From NCBI GenBank assembly GCA_022578965.1, contig MU400509.1, forward strand, positions 682,001 to 746,000: a DNA stretch of 64,000 nt. The letters run 5' to 3'. A program made the translations under genes and the position numbers. This document shows, piece after piece, positions 35,734 to 48,080 of this stretch. Under the pieces are notes generated by a model that made no database searches, was not told where the DNA came from, and worked only from the letters and a program-made list of their open reading frames with translations. Source of the stretch: Xylaria sp. FL1777 (Eukaryota > Ascomycota > Sordariomycetes > Xylariales > Xylariaceae). The first letter of the stretch is position 1; each line of letters starts with the position of its first letter.

Positions 35734-37410
35734 CTAGTATGTCGATGTTGCCCTTTGCCGAAGTCTAGCTCCGTACCGCCATATAACAAACGGGGCCGGC
35801 AATGCGAGGGCAAGACTGACAAAAGCAATAGTACTATTACCCCACCCATATCCAAGGGCACGATATAGACTTGGCGCAAAGAGGGGAAATAGGAATGCCG
35901 TTAGACTCCTCAGGAACTGTGTAGCCGCAATAGCACTGCTAGTGTGTTCGGGATACGCATCGATGACGTATGCCGACAAGGCGACTGCGACACTCGAGGT
36001 CAGTTAAAGGGGTATGAAAACCTTCACGACGGGAATTCCAGCCTAAAAACCAAGACAATGACTCCAGGAACTACTTACTGCCGGTAAGCTGACCTCCAAA
36101 CATATTAATCAAGATGCCAATATCCACTGCAATCCAATGGACGCGGAATTGGGCCGTCCAACCATAAATCAGTAGGCCTATAGGAGCAATTATTGCCCCC
36201 GGAAGTGTCAATGGTATTCGGAACTCGGGGATGTGTTCCCCATCGCTGGAGCGAGCCTGCATTCGGCGATACAGGGCATCCATTAGTCGGCCACCGATTT
36301 GGGATCCAGCAAGCTCCCCTAGCGCACAAGCGATATAATGGAGACCGCTAATTGCCACAGATTGGTGATAATGTGAGCTCCATAGATCCGCGAAACTGGA
36401 GATGACGATGTACAGCGTCCCGTAGCCGAACGCTGAGATTACGGCGGTAATCTGTATCAGCGGGTGGAAAGCTAGCAGTCTCAGTGGCCTAGACAGAGCT
36501 TGAGCGGCAACCCGGACCACCGACTGTTCACTAGTTTGCCTTTCGTATTGGGTATAATATTGATCATTACCAGTCTCTTTACGTAGCCGAGCAGCTCGCC
36601 TATGGAGAATCAGAGGCCCAAAGGTCTCGCGAAAGACATCGAATGAAACTGCAATCATAACGCCTTGAAATATGGACGTTGACCAAAACATCCATCGCCA
36701 AATAGTGTATTGGGCAATAAAACCACCTATGATAGGCCCTACCCAAAGATAACCGTTAGTCATCATCTCAGGCAGTCACCTTTATGAGAACTGAAAAGAC
36801 ACATACCCACAGCGGCTCCAAGCAGAGGGATGAGTAGGTATACACCCAGCGAGCGCCCACGCTCTTCCGGTCGCCATAAGTCGCCTAACACGCCGCCGCC
36901 TAATGAATAAATGGCACTTGCGCCGAAACCAGCAAGAAATCGGGAGGCAATCAATAGCTCTTTGGTATTTGCGAAACCGCAAGCAATGTTCCAAATAAGA
37001 AACCAGATATTAGAGGCGTGCAATATGACTTGTCGTCCGTAGATCTCGGACATGGGACCAATGAGCAGCGGGCCAAAGGCAGTTGCGAGAAGATAGATCG
37101 AGAGTGAGAGGGCCGACTCCGTTGAATTCATGTTCAAATCCTTGGCAATTGCTGGCAGTGCCGGCGCCATGATAGTCGAGACCAGAATGCGGTTGAAGCC
37201 GGTGGCAGAAAGCACGTCAGTTATCGCCCACTTGCGTCCATTAGGCCAGTCTTTAGGGTTGTCGGCATCGTATGGTTCCTCGAAAGCAACTAAGAAGGGG
37301 TCGGTCTGCTTCACATCGCGACTAGGCGCTGGGATATTCTCGTTTGTTGGACCTGGGGCGGGTGAAATGGCATCCAGAGGGATTTCGTTTGTAATCTTGG
37401 GTGTCGTCAT
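35734..37410 (-). CDS. MFS transporter, DHA1 family (drug:H+ antiporter type)
   Basis: Plasma-membrane exporter using the proton gradient. Exons 36807-37410, 36079-36738 and 35734-35984; 504 aa, about 12 membrane segments. Seen: cytosolic N-terminus ending DNPKDWPNGRKWAI; motif A-like GPMSEIYGRQVI after TM2; motif C-like LGAAVGPIIGGFIAQ spanning the first junction; a long central loop with RRAARLRKETG; and a C-terminal half with YVIDAYPEH. Members export antifungals, toxins or metabolites; none of these can be assigned here. Its neighbour is a secreted peptidase, with no biosynthetic genes, so a cluster role is not supported. Introns are 68 and 94 nt. Confidence 0.9.
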
Positions 37411-38909
37411 CTTTCAAGTCTAGTTAACGTGTCCTTCGGAACTACTTCTAATAGAGAGCTCTTTGCGTATATCTCGAGGTTGTCAGATGCAAGGGAAATA
37501 TCATGAAATGACGGTTCGGACGGTGGACTGTAACACACGATAAGACACCAGGACTATGGTAAGAATCTTTAGGATTAACTCCTAAGAATTATATATAACG
37601 AGGAGGTACGATTAACCCCAATGTCGTTGTCCTAATGAGTTGTGTAATGGAAGCATGGCAATGCGGCGGACAGTAGTCTTTATATAAAATATGTACAACC
37701 CCTGACTAGTCAAAAATTCCGGACACGGAGGAGAGAAACTAGGCAAATTATATAGATTTATAACTAGTTCTAGGATTTTCACCTTACGCAACTAAAAACT
37801 TCATCCCCCTGCCCACACTTACAGCTCACAGGGACCAATGCTTACCAACAGGCAAGTTAAAGTACAGAAAGGGGAATCCTAGGAGAAGTGTTCTAAGAGA
37901 AACTAAACAATAGGTACTCCGTTCTCGGGGTAAGAAGTTTCATCCAGCTGGGTCCAGGCCAGAAACTAGGTGAATACTGAGCGAGGACCTGGGGGTTTGT
38001 CTTATCAATCAGATCTAATCAGATCCTCCACACCGCTCCATACAGGGGTACAAATATAGACTAGCTTAGGCAAGATTAGGCAGCTCTACCGTCCAGCAAG
38101 ATGAGGGACCCAGTAAACTCCGACCACATGGGCCCTTCTATACTAAACACGTCAATATCCGATGCTTCAGTGTATACGAAAACGAGTCGAGGTGGTGTAA
38201 ATGAGTCATGCGCCAGAACAATTCCGGCCCTGCTCTCTGCCGATCGATGATGACACACCGTCGTAGGTAGGGTCAATAGCAAGATTACGGCGTATGCCGC
38301 AAACCTGCCTGAAAAGGAGACAAGGATATTGCTACCATTTAGTTTTGAGGAACGTATATCTAGGTAGCTTCCGAGTGTCGTTAGCTGCATAAAACAAATC
38401 GCTTGCGACCGGTGATCGGAATGAGCTATAGGGGTGCACAAGAGACGGTTCAACTTCGATTTCAGCACAACGAAACCATCGCTTACGGTACTGTGTCAGG
38501 GCGTTCCGAGCAGGGATAACTTCCATTATTGCCCGGGCTCGGTGCAGCTAAGTTCCAAGCTGGACTGGCTGCTTGACCCTTAGAGACGTCTAGGAAGAGC
38601 AAGTCATCATAGGCGTCCTGCGCTATGGAAATTAGCGTCTTCGATTCACTTGGGACATGTGTGTTGAATGCAAGATCACTCGATCATTGCCAGAGCGGCG
38701 TAGGCTACCGATCATCACATCTTACGGGGGTTAGCTCGGGCAGGAATATATTCACAAATTACTAGTAAGTTTGCGTCCTCTTGGAGTACGCATTTGGCCG
38801 TTTATGATTTGATGAAAAGTGTGCTTTTTGAGCCTAGAGCTCTATTACTTAGCAACCTACGCTGTAGGAAGGAAGCTTCACCCTTCAATGGGGCATGTCA
38901 ACTCCGGGA
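37411..38909. other. Intergenic
   Basis: 1.5 kb. A TATATATA stretch near 37590 may serve the transporter. Minus-strand frames at 38076-38526 (130 and 64 codons, overlapping in different frames) have no recognisable content and are not called. Confidence 0.5.
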
Positions 38910-41414
38910 TTACTGATGGACAACGTAATCTTGGATTAGCTCCTTATCCAGACCAACCCAGTACCTGATCCAATTAAAGATGCCGCGATGCCACAGCAAG
39001 CTGTTATGACGTTCTGTGACCCAGTGAGTCTCGTCAGGGAAATGGAGGAAGCGACTCGGCACTCCGAGTCTTTGAAGAACGTTGAAATTCTGGAGGCCTT
39101 CGGCGATGGAGGCACGGTAGTCGCCATCGCTATGGATAATGAAATGAGGCGTCTTGAAGTTGCGAGCGCGCGACAAGGGGTCCCAAATCTCGTAGTTTCC
39201 TCGGTCATTCCAGATGGTGCCGTTTTGATCATGCTCGATGAACCAGAGCTCGTCAGTGGCATACGAGCTCACCAGGTTGACTTTACCATCGTGCGTTACG
39301 AGCGCCTTAAATTCGCGGCCAAAGTCGTTAGCCTGTATCCAATTTGTCATATAACCTCCGTAGCTACCTCCGCCCGCAATCGCCCTGTCTGTGTCGACAT
39401 AGGAGACATTGTGTTTCAGATATTCGAACACTTTGATCAGGTCAGTGTACGGCGTTCCTCCCCAGTTGTTTTGAATCTTGTCTGTGAAAGCTTGCCCGTA
39501 GCTTGGCGTTCCCGTGAATTGTACCGTCGTCACAACGAAACCTTGTTCTGCCCATAGACGAAGATTCCATCTCGTGGACCAGGCGTCGCCTTGAGACGAC
39601 TGAGGGCCTCCGTGACTAAAGCATTCGGTCAGTAACCGTCCGCCCTCTTGAAAACGACGTGTAAATACTCGCTTCAAAGAGCAGAAGCGTTAAAGATAGG
39701 ACTTTAGCCCAAGAGTACCCCAACCTGAAGTAACTGGAAAGGCAAGATGACTTAAAAATTACTTACATAATGAATGCCAAAGGGTACTTCTTTTTAGGGT
39801 CAAAATCAGTTGGGTAGAACACGAAAGTCTGGATTTGGTCGCCGTCATCATTCTCAATCCAAAAATTCGAAACCGAGTCAGGTTTGAGCCCCTTCAGCTC
39901 CGGATCAACCTCGTTGGCACTGAAGAGGACCTTTTTGTCCTTGCCTGGAGATTGGGTGTAAAAGATGCTACTCGTCCAGCTGGCTGTGGCAGAGACAAGG
40001 GCGCGTCCGTCAGGGAGAATGGCAAAATTGGAAAGACTGGTATCTGGGCCGGTGAAATTCTTCGGCACGAAAGTGCTTTTGGCATTATACGGGATAATAA
40101 AGAGACGCGTTGAGGCATGTAGTTCAGAAGCCACCCACAGGTTTTTGCCATCAGGGGCCCATTTCAATGAGGATGGAGTCGAATCCCAGTTTTCCGCGAC
40201 AGCGGTGACCTTCGACTTGAGGCCGTCAACTGTTGCGACATATAACTTATAGCGGTCAGACTCATAAGAAATACCATCCTGTTGAATGTATGCCAGCTTT
40301 TTACTATCCGGAGACCACCGTGGTGACCCACTAGCCCCCTTCGCGCTTTGAGGAGCCGAACTATTAGGGCCGTTGACACGGACAGCAACCTTAGATCCAT
40401 CATGCGGGACGAGGTAAATGTAACTTGCTGTATAATTCGCCTTGGATAGCTCCGGCGCCTTGGTCAGAAAAGCGACTGTCTGACCGTCGGGTGACAGGTC
40501 GTAATCGCCTTGATCGCCGAACGGCTGCACAGGCGTTTCGGGACGGGTGACGGTGGCGTTGATTCCCAAAAGAAGATTCTTCAACTCGCCTTCCAAGGAA
40601 TAGCTCTTCTGTGAGCCGCCGTGACCTTTTCCGAGCGATAGCTTACCACCAAAGACAGCATATCGCTCGGGAGTGATATAAACATTCCAATGGCGGATAT
40701 AGTTGGAGTCGTAAATTGTGCCGGAGCTCTGTGGCTTGGTAACGAACTCAGAGTTATAGGCTGACCCATTATCCGAGCGGGCAAGCGCATTGACGACGAA
40801 ATTGATGTCGCCAGATTTCGTCCGAACGGCTTTTAATCCCTGGAACGGCGCATTCAATGATGCGACCAAGGTTCTGTCCAATTCCAAGTAAGTACTTATT
40901 GGGTGTCACGGAGTAGATCAATACGAACGGTGAGAAGGCTTTTGTCCCAATATCAGCCGTATAGAGAGTCACACCACCAGCGATTTCATCATTAGTGCCA
41001 TTGATGTATAGGATACTGGTGTCCGTATCACCAATCCACACGATCTCAGAGACATCGGAGCCAAATGGCGCATCTTTGGTCTTGCCACTGGTCACGTCCA
41101 AGAGGTGCCAAGTCGTTGAAGATTTTCCAGAGTCCCAATTGTAGCTTGTTGACGAGAACAGAGCCCATTTCTAGATGGCTTCACATTAGAACTGGATCAT
41201 GTATATTCAGGAAGTTAAGAAATCAACAGACATACTCCGCTAGGATTGACATTGGCAGCGCTTCGCCGCGGGGCACCAAGCATTCCCCTAAGATCGACGT
41301 GAGTACACGGTCATTCTCAAACGAGGGTTTGAATACTGCTTACTCGATGGTGAGGCTGCTCGCAAATGGCAGGAAAATGCCCAGAGCAAATATGGCTGCC
41401 CTCTTAAACGCCAT
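38910..41414 (-). CDS. DPP5: Dipeptidyl-peptidase 5, secreted S9 serine peptidase
   Basis: Removes dipeptides from peptide N-termini outside the cell; S9C family with a beta-propeller and alpha/beta-hydrolase domain. Exons 41344-41414, 41236-41287, 40929-41170, 39767-40873 and 38910-39615; 725 aa, matching the family. Signal peptide in residues 1-20 (AAIFALGIFLPFASS). Catalytic triad: Ser575 in GGGSYGGY, Asp656 in HSDGDYR and His688 in DETHWV; oxyanion-region IHGGPQ. The propeller carries repeats such as SPRWSPDSKKLAYIQQ. Several N-glycosylation sites. One donor (intron ending at 40928) is GTTCGT, weaker than the rest, but needed for frame (KAFSP-TLVASLNAP). Related secreted enzymes are major antigens in dermatophytes and Aspergillus; here it likely serves nutrient peptide breakdown. 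Confidence 0.92.
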
Positions 41415-43787
41415 ATTTGTCTTTCACCCAGGTATTAGTGTCCTGTTCTGTTAGGTGGCTAGCCAGTATGCTGGAAGAGCGAAGGTGACCACGCACAAAG
41501 AATAGCCCTCCAGGTGGAATATATAAGGGAGGTTTATTAGTCCATGTGTGTGTATAGATATCCATTCAATTACCCACGACCCAGGCTGTTGGGAGGGGTA
41601 TGCATACAGTAATAGCATAAAAGAGGCTGAACATGCCTTCTTTTGCATGCCAAGAGGCACGTCTTATGATGTGCGAACGGCGTAGGTACACCGACCTGCC
41701 ATTTCCAATGTTAGCATATCGATTCGGTTCTTGGCACGCTTACATTTATTTCATTTCGTTATCGCGATTGAAAATTAGATCTATATGTAAAGTTCCCTTA
41801 GGAAGCTCAGTCTCACAAGTCAACGAGTCTCGAGCCCGGTGGTGCTCGGTAAGTTTGTCCTGGATAAGTTAGAAAAGCTCTCGTCCTGATTTCAGACATC
41901 ATAGGCTCCATGAAGTCCCTTCATAATATCTGGATACGAAGTATGTATAGCATCGTCTTCAATAGCCGAGTCACTCTAATACGGGAGGTGCCTAGATTAA
42001 TACGATGTCATCAACCACGATCGGTCACGATTGATTTCTCGTAGCCTAACAGTGGCCAGACTGAAGACGAGAATTGAGATGCCCTTCCTCGAGGTTCAGT
42101 GACCTGTGAACCTGACCTTGGGTATTAAGGGAGTTTTGCTGCAGGCCTGGGGTATCTATCACTGAATTTCATTGGACAGTTAGCGATGAACTGCAATGCA
42201 TATATAACGGCGTGCACTTTTATAGAGCTCTTCACCGAGGACCATGTGGTTAGGTGTGATTGTTAGGTGGAAGGGTTCGGAGAAATCAGATTCGTCGATT
42301 GGTTGGCCCGAGATGAGAGCAAATCCTGGCGGAGATGGCGCAATAAGAGACGATCTGTACACCATAATGGTTTAATTACAAAATTTTCTGGCCTCTAAAG
42401 TTGTAGTGTTTAAACGGTTCACAGTACCTATTTGTGTCGTTTCTTGTCCTAAGTAGGGAGCGACGATGGCTATAAGTCGGTCAGAAAGATCTCATAGGCC
42501 GCTGTAACTAGTAGTGTAGTATCAGACCTACCCTATTTGTCTACCTAATCCCTACACTTATGGATTAAGCAGCTTTAATCTATGAATAAAGCATATTCGT
42601 ATATAATTTAATGGACAATTATCTTGTCTCTTTCATTTTTTTTTTAATATTTCTAGAGCGTTGTCATAAATATAAATGATCTATATATTAAAGCTGAACT
42701 TGTAAGCGGTGTTTGGCTTGTGTAGGGTGTTGGCGCCAAAGATTGTCGAGTTCAAAGTAGAAGTCTATTGCTAGAACTGCAGCCGATCGTTTATATAAGT
42801 CTGGGTGTTTGACTCCTAATCTCTAATCTCTATTGCTGATTGATAGCCCCGGATTAAATCCTGGAAAGCGACGCAATGGCCGACCGTGTGTCCGGGCAGA
42901 ATCCGGGGTAGGTAGGGAGTATGGTTTGTTTATTAAGATACCAAGCTAGCGAACCAGTATCAGGTACAGTATATATAGTCACCTTTGTAAGCACCAATTT
43001 CAGCACACCACTTGAGCTTAGCTTTAAGCTCTCCACTTGTATTTTGAACCTCAAATCCTAGTTCGGAGTGCATTTCTGGCGACAAGCATATCCGATCGGA
43101 AGACTAGTGGTCGATAGGCGAGTTAGTCTATTCAAGGTCTAGATAGAATGCAAGTGATAAATATTCAAAATCCACGTTCTAGAAAAAGTACACTAAGTGG
43201 ATGCTTAAGCAAGCAATTTATGCGTGCAGGTTGCTCCAGACAGTGTGGAGGGTAGCTTAAGATGCGGGGGATTGTTGCGTCTTAGGGTTAGATGTTGGAG
43301 TTGGAACTAGCCAGAAACTCGAATGCCGAAGTCCTACAGTACTAGCAGAGTCAAAATCTTAATAACCACAATCTCCAGGCCGCTTCAATCTCAGGCTATT
43401 AGTTATAGTAGAAATTATGAGGTTGTTATTCGGCGTTTCACCATGAAGTGTCTTTGGGGTTCAATTTCCAGGTGGGGGGAAGATCAACTACACCAGCGAA
43501 AGATATCCAGAATGGGAATGGGTGAGTTGTGATAGCTTCAAGTCCAACCAACACTAGTGTCTTTAAGCGCCATTTGACAAAGTATTTCCCCGCGTTCGAC
43601 GTTCCTAACGGGAATACTGATATACCAACATTATGCTTAGTCTGTATACTGGTAGCTAGGTATGCCCACCGCAATAAATTGAGCCGCCAGTCTTCTCCTC
43701 GTTCTCTACTGATTCAGCGTAGCCAAGGACATTCCAAATCGCACGTCTACCCAACACTTGAGAATCCCAGGACCAAGGCTAGTAATT
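41415..43787. other. Intergenic
   Basis: 2.4 kb between divergent genes, AT-rich around 42550-42720 with a poly-T tract near 42640. It holds the DPP5 promoter and the upstream region of the allantoate-permease-like gene. No gene seen. Confidence 0.5.
41518..41526 (-). promoter_or_regulatory. Probable TATA box of DPP5
   Basis: TTATATATT on the minus strand about 105-112 bp upstream of the ATG at 41414, similar in placement to the other TATA boxes of this window. Confidence 0.4.
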
Positions 43788-45465
43788 ATGGCGGAAGAAA
43801 AAATGGCCGATGACAAGTATAATGATATCGAGGAGGCGAAAGCAGTACGCCCCCCATCTCTAGTGCATCAATCATTCTTGTCAACAAAGTATGAGGGAAA
43901 GTTCACTGACACTGGCATAGAGTTCAGAGGAAAATGTGGTTGCTAGCGATGTCACTATCTCGGACGCCGAGCGGGCGTTGAGGTGGAAGCAAGATAAGCG
44001 CATCATTCCGCTATCAGCTGGCATCTACTTTCTCTGTTACCTCGACAGATCCAATATTGGAAATGCGAAGATCTTGAATGCTTCAACGCATAATGATCTT
44101 TTGACCGAGGTGCATATATCAAGTTCGCAATTTACGATTGCGCTTTTCATTTTTCTGGTCGCGTACGGCGTGTTTGAGGTCCCGTCAAATATCTTGCTGA
44201 AAAAACTGAGGCTCTCGAGATGGATTGCTATTTTTATGTTCTCCTGGGGTGCTCTGACTATCGGGCTCGGAGGTATTCATAACTATGCCACTCTCACCGT
44301 CGTCCGCTTTCTACTTGGCGTTTTTGAAGCGTGAGTGCCCCCAAATTGCCGGGCTTCGTAGCACTGCGTGGCCGTGAAGTAGGACGGAACGCTGACGTTT
44401 TCTTTGACGTAGTGGGTTGTTCCCAGGTCTAGTATATTATCTCACGTTCTGGTACAAGACCAATGAGCGCAGCATACGAGTCGCTTTCATCTTGGCATCC
44501 GCGACTTTGGCTGGCGCATTTGGTGGCGCTATAGCCTACGGAATCGGGCACATAAATAAAGCAGGTGGTCTTTCGGCCTGGCGCTGGCTTTTCATCATTG
44601 AGGGTATCCCTTCATTGATCTCGGCGTTCTTCGTTTTCTTCTTCCTACCAGACTTCCCAGAAGATGCGAAGTGGTTGACGATCCAAGAGCGAGACCTCGC
44701 AGTGTACCGCCTGCGTCTGGAAGGAAGCAAAGGCACACATAAAGCGATGACATGGGATGATGCGAAGAATACACTTACAGACTGGCGGCTATGGGGTCAC
44801 TATATCATTTATTTTGGCATCTCTGTCCCCTTCAGCTCTCTGTCTCTATTCACGCCTTCTATAACAGCTGGCTTAGGATATGGTGATTTGCGGGCTCAGC
44901 TCATGACGGTCCCGCCCTATGCTGTGGCCTACGGTAAGTGGTTCTGGCCGATCTCAGTTCTTACATCGCTTCGCAAGTTGCTAAACCGTGTGTAGTTGTC
45001 CAAATATTCGCCTCCTGGTCGGCCGACCACTTCAACGAACGTGGTTTACACTCTGCAGGAATGGCTCTTCTCGGCGCCGTCGGTTTCCTGATATCGGCTG
45101 TCTTGCCTCCTGACGCATATCTCTCCCGCTATGGCGGTCTCATCATCGGTGCATCGGGCGCATTCGGCTCCATCCCTCCGCTTCTAGGCTGGCTATCGTC
45201 CAACATATTCAGCACAGCATCGGTTGGAATGGCTATCGCGCTAAACATTGGCCTCGGTGGTGCGCCTGGACAGATCGTCGGCGTTTTTATTTATAAATCG
45301 AATGAAGCGAAGCGAGGCTACCCGACTGGCCACTGGACGAACGCGGCTCTACTATTCTTGGTAGCTATAGGCGCCGTGATTCTGAGATTTTATTATGCGT
45401 GGAGGAATAAGAAGATATTACGGGAGAGAGTAGAGGGCCAGGAAGTCAGACTATTCAAGTATTAG
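43788..45465 (+). CDS. MFS transporter, allantoate permease (Dal5/ACS) family
   Basis: Anion:cation symporter-type uptake carrier, plasma membrane. Exons 43788-43844, 43921-44330, 44413-44933 and 44996-45465; 485 aa. Seen: soluble N-terminus, then RRIxP-like KRIIPLSAG, LCYLDRSNIGNAK (family signature at TM1-TM2), VPSNILLKKL, RFLLGVFEAGLFPG (motif around TM4), WRWLFIIEGIPS, and FPEDAKWL in the central loop. Substrates in this family include allantoate, nicotinate, pantothenate and other organic anions; this one is not assignable. The first intron (76 nt, donor GTACGC) is needed: read unspliced, the N-terminal part and the core are in different frames. A donor at 43863 also keeps frame and would add 6 residues. 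A second Met at 43803 is an alternative start. Confidence 0.9.
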
Positions 45466-46197
45466 AGCAGCGAAGACAATAATCCCTGCTAGTTGAGAAA
45501 AGGTGTAAATAACAAGGACAGCATGAGATAGTATATTATACTCCATTTCATCCGCTTCCAACTGTCAAGGCTGATACGATTCTGCCATAATGAAAACTGC
45601 TACAAAAATGATCGCTTTCCTTGTATGGTCATTCCTGCCAACCACCTCTATATCCGCTATATTCAACTATGCACTATCGACTGCAGTTTAGATTCTAGCT
45701 CTTAGTTTATTCCACACAAGTCTTAAGACGTACCGGGCAGTTACAGTGGCTAATGCTCAAAGCAACGAGGGCTCTTTTAACACCATGATTAACGCTCAGA
45801 CCCAGCCAACCAACATCCACACCTCCGAGCAACGGAATCAGCTTTAATGAGAGTGAAAGGGTCCTAGGCCAGCCACAAGATCTGCGCCTGCAGTTTGTCC
45901 CTACTTATCTGTGATCCGGCGCTACTGCTTTCAACTCAAGAACACGTGTGAGAATCCCATGGTGGTAGGGTACCGCCGTCGGTTCCGTTTGATGAAGGTT
46001 GATGTGATTAAGTTGGCAGAAGGTAACAAGGATTACCTGTTAGTTACGTCAGGTCCCTGACAAGGATACTTGTAGTGGGAGGTTGCGAACTCCATCTACC
46101 GGTCTTCTGTCTCCCTCGTCCCGTCTCTGTTTTTTTCAATGGGCAGACCAGTATCGGCAGCTCCGCCCAGTAGCCGATTTCATGTATAAATATCGCC
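45466..46197. other. Intergenic, convergent 3' ends
   Basis: 732 bp between convergent genes; no feature recognised. Confidence 0.5.
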
Positions 46198-47697
46198 TCA
46201 GCGCCGTTTTCTTTTGTTTGAGGTTTTCAGCTGGCTCCCGGCGGTGGAAGATACCTGGGCTGCTAGGGGATCAGCTGTTACCTGCTGAGGGATTGGTGTG
46301 GCCGATACAGACGATTGTCGGGTGGCTTGGCTGCCCGCTCGTGACGTTTGTGTGCTTGGTGGAGGAGCCATCTGCCCGTGTGAGTAGTGCCGCATGCCTA
46401 GCTCGTACTGCCTTCCCTTCTCCTCCTCCCATTTGTCGAATTTATTCACGATCACTGTGGCCGCTTTCTTCAACAGAGGGCGGAGCTGGCCAATGCCATA
46501 ATCGACCATGATCTTCTCGAATGTGCCCACGAGCTTTTCTCTAGAGAAGTCGTTGTCCGAGAGTCTGATGAGTTCGTTATACTCGAACTGAAGGGGGTAG
46601 TCGGGGAGGATAAGGGGCTGAAAAGAGGGTCGGTCCTTGTGATCCGGGAAAGGACGTTTTGATGCAGGGCAGGCCCGGTGCATTCGGATCGTGATGGCCT
46701 TCCCCGTTGAGACCGCTGTGAACACCCTAACTTCTTTGAAGAAGCGCTTCACGAAGGTATCTTCCTCATCGGGGGGGGATTCTTGGTCACCGGTCGCAAT
46801 ATCTAATGACTCCGGCACACAACAAGGTTTGTCGCACTTTACCTCTTGCCTATCCGCCTCGTTGAAAAACTCGTACAGGCAATGTAGAGATTGGCTAGCA
46901 CTGTTCAGACTCTGCAGCTCGCCATTATCGTCGCCTGATGTCTTGTCTGCATTCTTGGCCTCGATCATTAGGAAGTGGAAGATGCGTTGCGAACGAGTGA
47001 CATCATGTGCCTCGTAAACCATAATTCTTTTTGTGGCGTCGGGAATAGTGGGCACGTCTCCGTCTTTGATGATAGATGATAGACGAAAGGCAATGGATAT
47101 GTCAGGCTTGGGGCGTGAGAGCAAGCGTTCGCGGATTGGCTTCTCTTTCTTCAGGGCCCGTGTCGGCATAAACGGGCAGTTCCAAGTGCTCTCGACAGCA
47201 AAGTCTAGGATAGACTGATTGTCATCCTTTAGATTATACATTAGTCGATATCGGTCGAGCATGGACATCATCACAGTTCGCTGGAAGGTCGCCCCCAACT
47301 CGTCTTCATTGGCCTTCTTCAAGTCTAACTTCCATTCGTCGACATGGTATTTCTTTACTTCGTCGTGGAAACCCAGCGGTTGGACGCTGGAGTCGGATCC
47401 CCGGAGGGACTGTATACTATCAAACGTGGCAAGGAACGGGTCGGTCGGCGAGCACGGATGCACCCGCACGTTTCTATCATTGAGTCCTAGAGCCTGATCT
47501 ACCTTTGATTTATATAATTTCTTCTTAATACTAGCCATGGTGCGGGGCGATAGGACCTGCTCCAATATGTCGAATGTGGACTCATCCAAGACGGGTAAGT
47601 ATCCGACGTTCGTGTACCAAGACTCTAGAGGATCTTCTTCGACGGAATACGCGTCGTCCTCGGGGTCTTCGGCTTGATAGCCAGTGATACTATCCAA
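46198..47697 (-). CDS. PD-(D/E)XK nuclease-like fungal protein (DUF7924-like)
   Basis: Single exon, 499 aa. The central region has RPKPDISIAF (Asp199) and, after a strand-rich stretch, FHFLMIEAKNA (Glu246, Lys248), the spacing and context of a PD-(D/E)XK nuclease-fold core. This resembles a large, poorly studied family of filamentous-fungal proteins annotated as DUF7924; the family match is from memory, not a search. A Cys pair (DKPCC) sits in a loop. The C-terminal tail is Gln/Ser/Thr/Ala-rich and ends SNKRKRR, a likely nuclear signal. Whether it cuts nucleic acid is unknown. Such genes are often patchy and lineage-specific. It lies near tRNA-Ala and a hairpin element. Confidence 0.75.
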   Translation of the reverse strand: MDSITGYQAEDPEDDAYSVEEDPLESWYTNVGYLPVLDESTFDILEQVLSPRTMASIKKKLYKSKVDQALGLNDRNVRVHPCSPTDPFLATFDSIQSLRGSDSSVQPLGFHDEVKKYHVDEWKLDLKKANEDELGATFQRTVMMSMLDRYRLMYNLKDDNQSILDFAVESTWNCPFMPTRALKKEKPIRERLLSRPKPDISIAFRLSSIIKDGDVPTIPDATKRIMVYEAHDVTRSQRIFHFLMIEAKNADKTSGDDNGELQSLNSASQSLHCLYEFFNEADRQEVKCDKPCCVPESLDIATGDQESPPDEEDTFVKRFFKEVRVFTAVSTGKAITIRMHRACPASKRPFPDHKDRPSFQPLILPDYPLQFEYNELIRLSDNDFSREKLVGTFEKIMVDYGIGQLRPLLKKAATVIVNKFDKWEEEKGRQYELGMRHYSHGQMAPPPSTQTSRAGSQATRQSSVSATPIPQQVTADPLAAQVSSTAGSQLKTSNKRKRR

Positions 47698-48080
47698 CGG
47701 GCTTTCAATACTACCTAGAAGAGCTGGGCGGCGCTGGGCGGCAGTTTTTTGCTCCCTGCTTGGGGGCTGTCCGCCCGCTGCAGGGCTACACCGTCTGAGT
47801 CAACGATTATGAAGATGCTGATCTTGGCTTCACAACTTACACGCGCTTTCCGGCTGGCATTACAATCGGTTGTAGCCCATGGAAAAAAAAATAAAAGAGC
47901 GATTACTACTATGGATACTGCGGCGCGTTGAGGGAAATGGGGGGAGGGGGATGAGATAAAAACCAGGGCGAGTACTGCAACGGACTAAAATACGGTTGTA
48001 GATGGTTAGAAGTCATGTTGTATTGGGATGAAAAGAATGACTGGGCTGCCACCGCGAGCGTTCCTGTGTGTGTCCATGTC
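47698..48080. other. Intergenic, upstream of the nuclease-like gene
   Basis: 383 bp; probable promoter of the nuclease-like gene. No further feature seen. Confidence 0.5.

Noticed and set aside
38076..38526. Two overlapping minus-strand frames of 130 and 64 codons
   Set aside because: Different frames, no motif, and no splicing solution connecting them to DPP5.
43758..43946. Apparent frameshift or pseudogene at the start of the allantoate-permease-like gene
   Set aside because: A GT-AG intron with a CTGAC branch site restores the frame exactly, so the gene looks intact.
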